Shown here piece by piece: positions 13,933-21,278 of a stretch of 23,428 nt of DNA. Source of the stretch: Clostridia bacterium. Its GTDB lineage: Bacteria; Aerophobota; Aerophobia; Aerophobales; AE-B3A. The position numbers and the translations under genes were made by a program. How positions within the stretch are numbered: the first letter of the stretch is position 1; the number at the start of each line of letters is the position of its first letter. Where the stretch lies: contig JAUWRC010000009.1 of NCBI GenBank assembly GCA_030610745.1, positions 1 through 23,428 of the forward strand, read 5' to 3'. The notes under the pieces were generated by a model. That model was not told the origin of the DNA. It ran no database searches and saw only the letters and a program-made list of their open reading frames with translations.

Positions 13933-15246
13933 TTATTTAAATTGAGGCAGCCAGTTTCTGTTTGCCTTGAACATCTCCTTTACCATCTTTTTTATTTCAG
14001 CAAGGCTTAAAACAGCGGACGTCAAGGGATCAAAATAAATTGCCTGGAATATCATTCTTGGATCACCGGTAATAGCACCCTCTACTGCTAGCTCTTCACA
14101 TCTGGCATTGATATCGTTGAGGATAGCAAGCTGTGGCGGCAGCGGACCTACATGAATAGGATTAAATCCACCCTTGGAAGCAACTACTGGTACTTCAACA
14201 CAACAGCCTTCCGGAAGGTTGTCTATAAGGCCAAAATTCCTAACATTTCCATTAAACTCATATAGGCTTCCATCTCCAATTGTGGCATTGAAAATGTTTG
14301 CTGCGTACTCTTTACCTCTCTTTAGGTCTGTTGATGGTTTCTCAAGCCATTCCTTTATTTCAGATCTCCATGTATTCTCTCTTCTTAGATATTCCTTCAG
14401 GATAAATGCATATTCTCCGGGATTCCAGCCAGTACCATGCGTGCAGTATTTCTCTATGAGATCAGCTCTTTTTCTGAACCAGGGATTGTATTCCGAGTTA
14501 TGGCCACTGGACTCGGTAACGTAGTAACCCAGATGGAGAAACATTTCATTTCTCACCTGCTCTTCATTGTAAATCTCAGGTCTCTTAATGGCTTCTCTAA
14601 TAAGAGGGTAGGCATCTTTACCATTCCGTTTAAACTCAAGAAACCATGCCTGGTGGTTTATCCCGGCACAAAGGTAGGTAATCTCTTCCACGGGAGCACC
14701 TATCCATCTGGCCAACATCTCAGCTGTGCCCTGGACACTGTGGCAAAGACCTGTTACTTTGATTTTACTCTGACTTTGCATGGCACGGCAGAGCATACCC
14801 ATAGGGTTTGTATAGTTGAGGAAAATAGCCTCCGGGCAGTAGCACTCTATATCTTTACAAATATCAAGCATTACCGGTATTGTTCTGAGAGCCCGGAAGA
14901 TTCCAGCCGGGCCTCTGGTATCGCCAACGTTTATATTTACCCCATACTTTTTCGGGATTTCTATGTCCGTACGCCACACCTGAACCCCGCCAACAAGAAT
15001 TGTGCAAACTACTCCATCCACTCCCTTACGCGCCTCAACTCTATCTTTAGTAGCAACCACTTTTGCCGAATAATCTCCCATAGTAGCTATCTTATCTATC
15101 GCTGTTTTGATAAAAGAAAGACGTGCATCATCGATGTCCATAAGCGCTATGGTACTATCGGCAAGGGCGGGAAACGAGAGAATATCCCGCACCAGGGCTC
15201 TCGTAAACTCGAAGCTTCCTGCTCCTATAAAAGCAATTTTTGGCAT
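13933..15246 (-). CDS. GH4 glycosidase, alpha-galactosidase-like
   Basis: A complete 437-residue GH4 enzyme. These hydrolyse glycosides through an NAD-dependent oxidation-elimination route that needs a divalent metal. The Rossmann motif is IAFIGAGSFEF (residues 4-14); LNYTNPMG (143-150) binds substrate; the metal ligands are Cys168 (GLCHS) and His198 (GINHQAW). The match is closest to the MelA-like alpha-galactosidase/alpha-glucosidase branch. No signal peptide, so cytoplasmic. AAGGAGGG lies 8 bases before the ATG. It is the only intact copy of the GH4 genes seen here. It accepts sugars from an ABC uptake system rather than phosphosugars by context, but the substrate is not proven. Confidence 0.92.
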   Translation of the reverse strand: MPKIAFIGAGSFEFTRALVRDILSFPALADSTIALMDIDDARLSFIKTAIDKIATMGDYSAKVVATKDRVEARKGVDGVVCTILVGGVQVWRTDIEIPKKYGVNINVGDTRGPAGIFRALRTIPVMLDICKDIECYCPEAIFLNYTNPMGMLCRAMQSQSKIKVTGLCHSVQGTAEMLARWIGAPVEEITYLCAGINHQAWFLEFKRNGKDAYPLIREAIKRPEIYNEEQVRNEMFLHLGYYVTESSGHNSEYNPWFRKRADLIEKYCTHGTGWNPGEYAFILKEYLRRENTWRSEIKEWLEKPSTDLKRGKEYAANIFNATIGDGSLYEFNGNVRNFGLIDNLPEGCCVEVPVVASKGGFNPIHVGPLPPQLAILNDINARCEELAVEGAITGDPRMIFQAIYFDPLTSAVLSLAEIKKMVKEMFKANRNWLPQFK

Positions 15247-15325
15247 ATAAAACTCCCTCCTTAATTTATCTATTGTGCCGAGTTAGAAAAGTGAACTTCC
15301 TCCTTGCAAATTATTTGGTATAACC

Positions 15326-15730
15326 TCATTTAACTTCAAAACTCCCTCTTAAACGTATATCTTCTGAGGAACTTCCTATCATTACCTCAAAGATTCCCGG
15401 TTCCACAACCAAATCCATATTAATATCATAAAAAGCCAAATCCTGGGGGAGAAGAGTGAAGTTCACCCTCTTTTTCTGGTCTGGCTCAAGAGTTATCCTT
15501 TCAAACCCTTTGAGTTCCTTGATGGGTCTGGCTACGGTGGCTACTGTATCGTGAATATATAATTGAACTATTTCATCTCCTTTGTATCTGCCAACATTTT
15601 TTACATCTATACTGATATTTATTTTTTCCTGGGGACTTATTTTTCCAGGATTTATTTTGAGGTTACTATATTCAAATTTTGTATAACTTAGTCCATAACC
15701 AAAGGGAAATAGGGTTTGTTTTCCTTTTAA
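15326..15730 (-). pseudogene. GH3 beta-glucosidase, C-terminal fibronectin-III-like remnant
   Basis: About 130 residues from LFPFGYGLSYTKFEYSNLKI through VKNVGRYKGDEIVQLYI and RPIKELKGFERITL to RGSFEVK match the C-terminal Fn3-like domain of GH3 beta-glucosidases/xylosidases. The two catalytic domains (~600 residues) are missing. The reading frame runs upstream to 15820 only because it crosses transposase DNA in another frame. It lies 80 bases upstream of the intact GH4 on the same strand. Confidence 0.85.
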
Positions 15731-15899
15731 AGACCATCTTTTCTTTGTTGTTTGCCAGAAGACGGGCTCGAAAGTAAACCAATAAAGAGCGATCAAAGCC
15801 CTGGCAATCTGTTGGGACATCTAAGACATATTTCCATTTTATCTTAAAGCGCAATATCTCAAGGGCTTCTCTATCAGAGAGATTCTCATAGTTTTGCAT
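15731..15899 (-). mobile_element. IS1182-type transposase, N-terminal fragment
   Basis: From ATG 15899: NYENLSDREALEILRFKIKW, then KYVLDVPTDCQGFDRSLLVY and FRARLLANNKEK. This matches the conserved N-terminal segment of IS1182-family DDE transposases (L-S-D-R-E-A ... W-K ... F-D-x-S-L-L-V-x-F-R-x-R-L). It covers residues ~25-80 of a ~450-500-residue protein; the catalytic domain is absent. It ends where GH3 homology starts, in another frame, so an insertion followed by deletion is likely. I did not find terminal inverted repeats. Confidence 0.7.
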
Positions 15900-15900
15900 T

Positions 15901-16086
15901 CTAAGATACTTTAATTACTTTTCCCTTCTTAGCTGATTCATACGCAGCTAAGACAATCTTTAAGTTTCTCAAACCATCTTCTCCCTTAAAGGAAGGTTCA
16001 GTATCTTCTAAGATACATCTATCAAAATCCTCTATTTCTGATTGGTACATATTCACGGGCTTTAGGTCACTATCAAAAGTGATCTG
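15901..16086 (-). pseudogene. Gfo/Idh/MocA-family oxidoreductase, C-terminal remnant
   Basis: Open from after a TAG (16087-16089), without a start: TFDSDLKPVNMYQSEIEDFD, RCILEDTEPSFKGEDGL and IVLAAYESAKKGKVIKV. This is the C-terminal end of NAD(P)-dependent sugar dehydrogenase-like Gfo/Idh/MocA proteins (M-Y-Q-x-E-I-x-D-F ... A-x-x-A-Y-E-S-A). About 61 of ~330-380 residues remain; the Rossmann domain and catalytic Lys are lost. It overlaps the end of the acetyltransferase gene by 14 bases. Confidence 0.75.
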
Positions 16087-17191
16087 CTAACCAGACATAT
16101 GGACTGGTCTTAGGGAAAAGCACACCGAGTAGTGGCTCTATATCGCCGCCTATTTCTACCTCAGAATCATTTAAGATATCTCTTACACTTCGGTAGCCTA
16201 CTATTAACTGGATTAACTTAGCCTGTGAGAGGGTAAGGAAGTTTTCTACCTTTTCTTCTGAGTAAATATTTAGAGTCCCATCACAAATTTTAAGTGTAAT
16301 ATTCTCCATATCTGTTCTAATTTCTAAAGAGTCTGAACAAGCTTTGAATTTGGAACCAGAAATTCTTCTCTCGAGCTCTTTTTTTATTTTTTCAAATAAT
16401 GTCTTTTGATTAATCATTCTCATCACACCGCCGCCATTCTTAGGATACTGAGCTGTTAATTGAGAGCCATACCTCGAACAAAATTCGGCAAATGGGTGAT
16501 CTGGCGGCATAAACAAGGTAATATGACCACATCTTCGTTTTACAGCCATTTTAGCAAATTCATAAAGTAGGGCAGGGTATGCCCTATCAGCTATACTTTC
16601 AACTTCTACAATATTTACTTCTTCTTTTGATTTATCAAAAGCAGCATAAGCCACAAACTCTTTGTTACTATCTTTAACGAGAAAAGCATCTGCCTGCTGT
16701 TCATCTCTGGAGCCTCTGGGAAATCCAGAAAAATACTTCTTTGTTCTTATAAGGCTGCATACTCTATTCTGGTTATTTTCATCGTAAAGCCCGAACACTG
16801 AATCAATATCTTTTTTCCTGATTTTGCGGATTTTATAATTTTCTGCATTATTTTTGGCATCTTCAGCATCTCTAGTAGAGAGAGTTAATTTATATTCAGG
16901 TAAGCAAACGGCGTAACCAAATTTAGTATAGAAATTGGGAATGCCAAAGAGCATTGAGACATCATAGCCTTCGTTTTTTATGTATTCTACAGCATCTTCC
17001 ATGAGTCTGCGCATATAGCCTTTTTTTCTGTGCTTTTCTTTGGTTTCAACATCCCCAATTCCTCCCATTCTAACCTCGGCTGAGCCAATTCTTATTTGGT
17101 AGTCAATCACTACGAGGGAACTTACAACTTCATCTTTTATCAATAATTCCCTGTAATGCATTCTACCCTTATCGCGTGTTCTAATTTTCAT
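16073..17191 (-). CDS. GNAT-family N-acetyltransferase, Eis-like two-domain type, possibly 5'-shortened
   Basis: 372 residues. The acetyl-CoA-binding segment GGIGDVETKEKHRKKGYMRR (residues 43-62) is the V-T-x-x-x-x-R-x-x-G-x motif A. MLFGIPNFYTKFGYAVC follows, then a second domain and a C-terminal SCP2-like region (residues ~280-372). This layout resembles the Eis/COG4552 acetyltransferases. Relatives usually have about 30-40 more residues before the VVSSLVVIDYQIRIG region, and no ribosome site precedes ATG 17191, so the 5' end may have been lost. The substrate is unknown; amino sugars or amines are possible. Its 3' end overlaps an oxidoreductase remnant. Confidence 0.78.
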   Translation of the reverse strand: MKIRTRDKGRMHYRELLIKDEVVSSLVVIDYQIRIGSAEVRMGGIGDVETKEKHRKKGYMRRLMEDAVEYIKNEGYDVSMLFGIPNFYTKFGYAVCLPEYKLTLSTRDAEDAKNNAENYKIRKIRKKDIDSVFGLYDENNQNRVCSLIRTKKYFSGFPRGSRDEQQADAFLVKDSNKEFVAYAAFDKSKEEVNIVEVESIADRAYPALLYEFAKMAVKRRCGHITLFMPPDHPFAEFCSRYGSQLTAQYPKNGGGVMRMINQKTLFEKIKKELERRISGSKFKACSDSLEIRTDMENITLKICDGTLNIYSEEKVENFLTLSQAKLIQLIVGYRSVRDILNDSEVEIGGDIEPLLGVLFPKTSPYVWLADHF

Positions 17192-17306
17192 TTTAGTTAT
17201 ATTCTTTCTACATCTAACTCAAATATTAGACTGTTTTTTTCTAATTTATTCAGCCGTATCATAATTCACCGCAGAGCATCCGCTCCAGCGCTTTGTTCAG
17301 CCTGCA

Positions 17307-18527
17307 TCATCCAAAAATCTCGTCAATCACTTCCCGCGTGATAGTCACCCACTGGCAAACACGATTGGGGTCTTTTTGTACCGTCTCTACATCCTTCAAT
17401 GTGATGTCCACAAGGCAGTTTTTACAGGCCTCTAGATCACGTCTCAAAATGGATCTGATGCGGTCAGGGTCAAAATCGTAGCTCACCATATCAGCCGGAC
17501 TTGGCCGATAGCTGAAGACATAGTCGCGTCCTATCTGCTCAGCACACTTCGCCGCATCAGCAAAGGGCGAGACTGCAATCCGCCGCAAGTTCGGAATTTG
17601 CCGCAGTATGTCGATTTTGTGCGTAAGATCCCCACAACAGCCGTAAGCAACCAGACCGAACTTGTCCAGTATCGGCAACTGATATCGCAGCAGGAACTCC
17701 TCATGCATTGCCGGCGATACACCAGTGAACTCCTGGGCTGCCATATAGCCCCATAATTGGGTGCGTTTGACGCCATTGACATTGGGTGCCGGGTCTTGTA
17801 GGTCCTCTGCATACGGCATGCTCTGATTCTGGTGAGCACACAGTCCCCAATCTTCGGCCGCTTCCGCCTCATCATGGGTCTTCAGCACTCCGTCCGCCAG
17901 GAACTTGACAAGCCGATGAAGCCAATCAGGATTGTCCACCATATCCACCATGAAATGTTCGATTCCTCTCAGGTACCCGAGATCCGTAGATATGTCCCCT
18001 GTCCACATCCTGTAAGCCGGCCCACGATCGACGTTGATTGTGATGATGTCTCCAACAGCATCTTGCAGTCGCTGGACATCCCTCGCTGTCTTCTCTTCGT
18101 CGATTTCATGCCATGGGATGCACAGTTGTTCAATATCATCAAGCTTCTTTATGGGATAGTCGGTTTTCCATGAACCTCCGGGCTCCTCGCTGAAGTCGCG
18201 TTCACCAGACAAACCCCAACCGACGCATTTTCGGCTCGCCTGGACCGTGACCCATGGTTCGAAAATTGAATCGTCGTTGAAAGTGCTCCAGAATAGGTGG
18301 TTACGGAAAAAATCCTCGAACTGTCGAAGGAACGGGTCCGCGCACGTACATTTTGACTGGGGCATTTCCTCCCAGGCAAATGCACGCACGTAGATCAGAG
18401 GCCGAATCTTCTTCAGACTGTTGTGTTGCCTCCAGAGAGCCCGGCGCTCATCTTGCACCGGATCCCTACAGAGCTCCATATACTGTTTCGCGAGATCGCG
18501 AAGAGTTGACTTATCCTGATTCGTCAT
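17307..18527 (-). CDS. divergent URO-D superfamily protein in a G+C-rich patch
   Basis: 406 residues, apparently complete. AYGCCGDLTHKIDILRQIPN (Cys297-Cys298, where other members have H-x-C) and VDMVDNPDWLHRLVKFLADG are typical of divergent URO-D/MtaA-like proteins. The C-terminal DYVFSYRPSPADMV replaces the third zinc-ligand region. An active-site barrel binding a sugar-, corrinoid- or tetrapyrrole-like ligand is inferred; the reaction is unknown. The gene and its immediate flanks are conspicuously more G+C-rich and use different codons (many CGC, GAC, CAG, CTG) than every neighbour, which suggests recent acquisition. GAGG lies about 12 bases before the ATG, rather far. It is on the same strand as the GNAT gene (downstream) and the NagB-like gene (upstream). 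Confidence 0.75.
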   Translation of the reverse strand: MTNQDKSTLRDLAKQYMELCRDPVQDERRALWRQHNSLKKIRPLIYVRAFAWEEMPQSKCTCADPFLRQFEDFFRNHLFWSTFNDDSIFEPWVTVQASRKCVGWGLSGERDFSEEPGGSWKTDYPIKKLDDIEQLCIPWHEIDEEKTARDVQRLQDAVGDIITINVDRGPAYRMWTGDISTDLGYLRGIEHFMVDMVDNPDWLHRLVKFLADGVLKTHDEAEAAEDWGLCAHQNQSMPYAEDLQDPAPNVNGVKRTQLWGYMAAQEFTGVSPAMHEEFLLRYQLPILDKFGLVAYGCCGDLTHKIDILRQIPNLRRIAVSPFADAAKCAEQIGRDYVFSYRPSPADMVSYDFDPDRIRSILRRDLEACKNCLVDITLKDVETVQKDPNRVCQWVTITREVIDEIFG

Positions 18528-18599
18528 TGTATCGATTTTCCTCGTAGGCCCGATGGGGCATCATAGAACGTCCGCTCCATCATATTATTAGATGGTTAA

Positions 18600-18725
18600 T
18601 TATTTGATATTGAATTCTTTTTTAGCATCATCAAAAGAAGTTGTCTCTGCGTTGTCTTCTTTTACTTTAGCTTCCCTGAGAGCCTTTAGTGATTCCCAGA
18701 GGCTCCAGGAACAGGCATGCTTAAT
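18600..18725 (-). pseudogene. short C-terminal remnant, possibly of an antitoxin (very tentative)
   Basis: A frame running out of the end of the NagB-like gene in another frame reads HACSWSLWESLKALREAKVK and then SFDDAKKEFNIK before a TAA. It has the composition of the C-terminal tails of some small type II antitoxins, but the match is only an impression. There is no start or ribosome site. The rest of 18528-18726 shows nothing recognisable. Confidence 0.2.
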
Positions 18726-18726
18726 T

Positions 18727-19635
18727 TCACCAACCTGCTCCTTCTTCCCTAGCTGTGAATATCGTTACTGTATTCTTCGGCTCAGGATGTTCCTGTACTA
18801 ATGTTACAGGGAAGTCCATAGTTGGTGGATGCATAGTAGCTATTTTAAATGCCGCTCCTTCACCTGAAAGCATTAGTTTCTTAGCACCGAGGATCCACTT
18901 CATGCCGATGGTTATTGCTCCTGCGGGTGCCAATGTATAAAGCGGTTTATCAGGAGGATCCCAATCACCTCGTAAGGCTCTTATATAAGTTTCTGGATTC
19001 AAATGAGGAAGAATACGAGTTGGAGCATTTTTAAATTCTTCAGGGGTTATATGCGTCCAATGAGTCATTAGGTCTGGAGCTTCCTCGTAAGCCAGGTGTC
19101 CGTGTTCCCCTATACCGTCAAAAGAAATATCCACACCTTTTCCCTCTGTAATTTCGGTGATCTTTTTACCTATAGCATCAGGGTCTTTTGGATCTGGAAA
19201 CCATATATGGTCTTCCGGGATATCAATCTTATCAAAAAATGCTTTCTTCGTTGATCCATAGAAGCTCCAGGGGTGTGTCTTGGGTATAGACCTATTAGTC
19301 CAGTCCAGAACTTCATCCATGTTAAAAGTCCAAACATTCTTCCAACTGATATTCTCTTTGGCGCTCATTTCAACAACATAAGGATACATTAAAGGCGGAC
19401 GGGCATAACTTCCAGCAGGGACAATAAATGTTGAGGGTTTACCCTTTGTATTATTCTCCTTTATTTTATCTATCATAGCTTTTGCTAGGGTGCGACTGAC
19501 ATCCTCCCACTTCGGCAGCACCACAACTCTAACCGGGCTCCACTTATCTATTTTTTCTAAGGACATTGTAAGCAGCAGCTTCATATCCTTTTTACTTAAG
19601 GTGACATTACGGACTATTCCTTTGAATCTTGGCAT
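18727..19635 (-). CDS. glucosamine-6-phosphate deaminase/isomerase-like (NagB superfamily)
   Basis: 302 residues, longer than NagB (~240-265). WTFNMDEVLDW (Asp107-Glu108) corresponds to the F-N-M-D-E motif, and DGIGEHGHLAYEEAPDL (Asp173, His180, Glu184) to the catalytic G-I-G-x-x-G-H-x-A-F-N-E-P loop, though N-E-P is replaced by E-E-A. IVPAGSYARPPLMYP replaces the usual G-S-T-P phosphate loop, so the substrate may differ from glucosamine 6-phosphate. GGAGG lies 6 bases before the ATG. It sits between MttB and a URO-D-like gene in the leftward series starting at 22088. The intervening repeat region makes co-transcription with MttB possible but unproven. Confidence 0.82.
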   Translation of the reverse strand: MPRFKGIVRNVTLSKKDMKLLLTMSLEKIDKWSPVRVVVLPKWEDVSRTLAKAMIDKIKENNTKGKPSTFIVPAGSYARPPLMYPYVVEMSAKENISWKNVWTFNMDEVLDWTNRSIPKTHPWSFYGSTKKAFFDKIDIPEDHIWFPDPKDPDAIGKKITEITEGKGVDISFDGIGEHGHLAYEEAPDLMTHWTHITPEEFKNAPTRILPHLNPETYIRALRGDWDPPDKPLYTLAPAGAITIGMKWILGAKKLMLSGEGAAFKIATMHPPTMDFPVTLVQEHPEPKNTVTIFTAREEGAGW

Positions 19636-19670
19636 TCTTTTCCTCCGTTGTATTTTTTTGTAAATACAAT

Positions 19671-19761
19671 TGTCGGATGAATCCGACCGCTACAAATTGA
19701 TTGCCACGTCGCTTCGCTCCTCGCAATGACAGAAAGGAACGTACTTCACTGAATATTTACG
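19671..19761. repeat. composite dispersed repeat between the MttB and NagB-like genes
   Basis: It contains a palindrome GTCGGAT-GA-ATCCGAC (19672-19687), then ATTGCCACGTCGCTTCGCTC/CTCGCAATGACA, a repeat of the kind found scattered in many unrelated bacterial genomes (reverse strand ATTGCGAGGAGCGAAGCGAC), then the 28-bp AAGGAACGTACTTCACTGAA/TATTTACG unit (19734-19761) also seen at 8201-8228. Its end overlaps the last codons of the MttB gene (19757). Confidence 0.75.
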
Positions 19762-21211
19762 TTTTTTTTAAAACTCTTTTCTGGGCTTGTTGAGCAAACT
19801 TATCTAATTCCTGACATAGCTTTAAAGAAAGATACCGGGGATGATGTTCCTTTAAAATTTGTCTTGCTTTTTCCCTGGCTCTCTGTCTCATATCCTTTGC
19901 CCCTTTAGACTCCCACACTACCCATTTCTCCCGGTTAGTAATAGCAGGAAACCATCTTACCTTTCTGAAGTTCTTCAGGGTATGCTCATGAGTAAGATAA
20001 TTTCCTCCTGGCCCCACCTCTTTAATAACATCTAAGGAAAGTGTATTCTCATTAACTTCAATTCCTCTCACAATACGAAAAGCAGCTCCCAGGATCTCGT
20101 TGTCAATTACACACTGCTCATAACTGGCTAAAAGCATTTGCTCCATTAATCCTATGGATAGGTGGATAAAGTTAACCCCGGCAAGGGCACAGGCTAGAAC
20201 CTGCAGGGCCCTCTCATATCCAGCTTGAGCATCGGAAATAGTAGCATCAATACAGGTTCCCCCCTGAAAAGGCAGGTTATAATAGTGAGCTATTTGAGCA
20301 CTAGCAGCATGCAAAACAGATGTATCAGGTGCACCGCCAGAATAATTTCCTGTAGCCATATCCATAATTCCAGAAGCAATAGAGTAGATGCAGGGTGTAC
20401 CCGGGTTAACTAGTTGAGCCAGGCTTATTCCACATAAAACATTGGCATTTTGCTCCACTAATGTTCCAGCAAGAGTAACCGGGCTCGTCGCTCCAGGTTG
20501 AGCGTCAACTTCTATATAAAGGGGCACCCTGTACTTAGCTGATTCCATTAATACCTCTGTCATCTTATCTGGATGAGTAAGGGGGCTGACCATACAGACA
20601 ACTTCAGTAAAAATGGGTTTTCTCCTAACCTCTTCTTTACTGCCTAAAATAAGTGAGGCCATCTCAATTTGGTCCCTTACATCCTCTGCATCCTCAGCCT
20701 GAGAATAGTAGTTTCGGGAGGTATTTTTCATTACTGCGGCAAAAAGAGGCCGACAAAATCCAGGTTGAGGAATATCCTGGGGGTTAACAATTCCATGCAT
20801 AATATGAAGATTCTCCAGGGCATCCTGGAGCCTGGTAAGGTCAACTAAATCTTTAAGCGTTGCTGGATGGCGATTTCCATCCAGGTCAAGGACAAACAAT
20901 GCTGACGAGCCTCCTATAGTATACACATTTTGAGTATCTACCCATACATCAAATTCCGTGCTTTTTCCATAAAGAGTAAACCTGGAGGGAGCAGTTTGAA
21001 GAGCTTTTTTTAACACATACTGGGGAATCTTAACAATTTTTTTGTTAAAATCAACATTACAGCCGTTATCAGAGAATACTTCTAATGCTGGCTTATGTTC
21101 TACCCTTACCCCAACTTCCTCTAGAATTTTTAGAGTGGCCTGGTGAACATCCTCAATTTGCTCATGGCCAAGAACTCTATACTGCCCACCTTTTAGCTTA
21201 TGAATTGCCAT
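19757..21211 (-). CDS. MttB-family (trimethylamine methyltransferase-like) protein, non-pyrrolysine
   Basis: A full-length 484-residue protein. VHQATLKILEEVGVRVEH (residues ~21-38), GGSSALFVLDLDG, a central GGAPDTSVLHAASAQIAHYY and AFRIVRGIEVNENTLS match the COG5598/MttB superfamily. The frame has no internal amber codon, so it is one of the non-pyrrolysine members; characterised examples demethylate glycine betaine, proline betaine, carnitine or similar quaternary amines and pass the methyl group to a corrinoid protein. No corrinoid protein or activase gene is in the window. AAGGAG lies 8 bases before the ATG. It follows the Hyi-like gene by 67 bases, so both are probably expressed from promoter D. 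The substrate is unknown. The C-terminal AQKRVLKKT is encoded partly within a repeat. Confidence 0.88.
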   Translation of the reverse strand: MAIHKLKGGQYRVLGHEQIEDVHQATLKILEEVGVRVEHKPALEVFSDNGCNVDFNKKIVKIPQYVLKKALQTAPSRFTLYGKSTEFDVWVDTQNVYTIGGSSALFVLDLDGNRHPATLKDLVDLTRLQDALENLHIMHGIVNPQDIPQPGFCRPLFAAVMKNTSRNYYSQAEDAEDVRDQIEMASLILGSKEEVRRKPIFTEVVCMVSPLTHPDKMTEVLMESAKYRVPLYIEVDAQPGATSPVTLAGTLVEQNANVLCGISLAQLVNPGTPCIYSIASGIMDMATGNYSGGAPDTSVLHAASAQIAHYYNLPFQGGTCIDATISDAQAGYERALQVLACALAGVNFIHLSIGLMEQMLLASYEQCVIDNEILGAAFRIVRGIEVNENTLSLDVIKEVGPGGNYLTHEHTLKNFRKVRWFPAITNREKWVVWESKGAKDMRQRAREKARQILKEHHPRYLSLKLCQELDKFAQQAQKRVLKKT

Positions 21212-21278
21212 GATAACAGCTCCTTATCCAAAAGTTTTTAATTTTGAATTATGATTTTTAGCTTTGCGCTTTAAGTTT

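Noticed and set aside
14437..15264. 275-codon open frame on the + strand
   Set aside because: It lies antisense to the intact GH4 gene, has no recognisable protein features, and is explained by the codon pattern of the opposite strand.
17531..18385. Several open frames overlapping the G+C-rich gene on both strands
   Set aside because: They are typical by-products of GC-rich coding DNA and lack protein-family features; the 406-residue frame is the real gene.
19757..21211. Pyrrolysine-containing trimethylamine methyltransferase
   Set aside because: The frame contains no in-frame TAG, so it belongs to the non-pyrrolysine MttB group.
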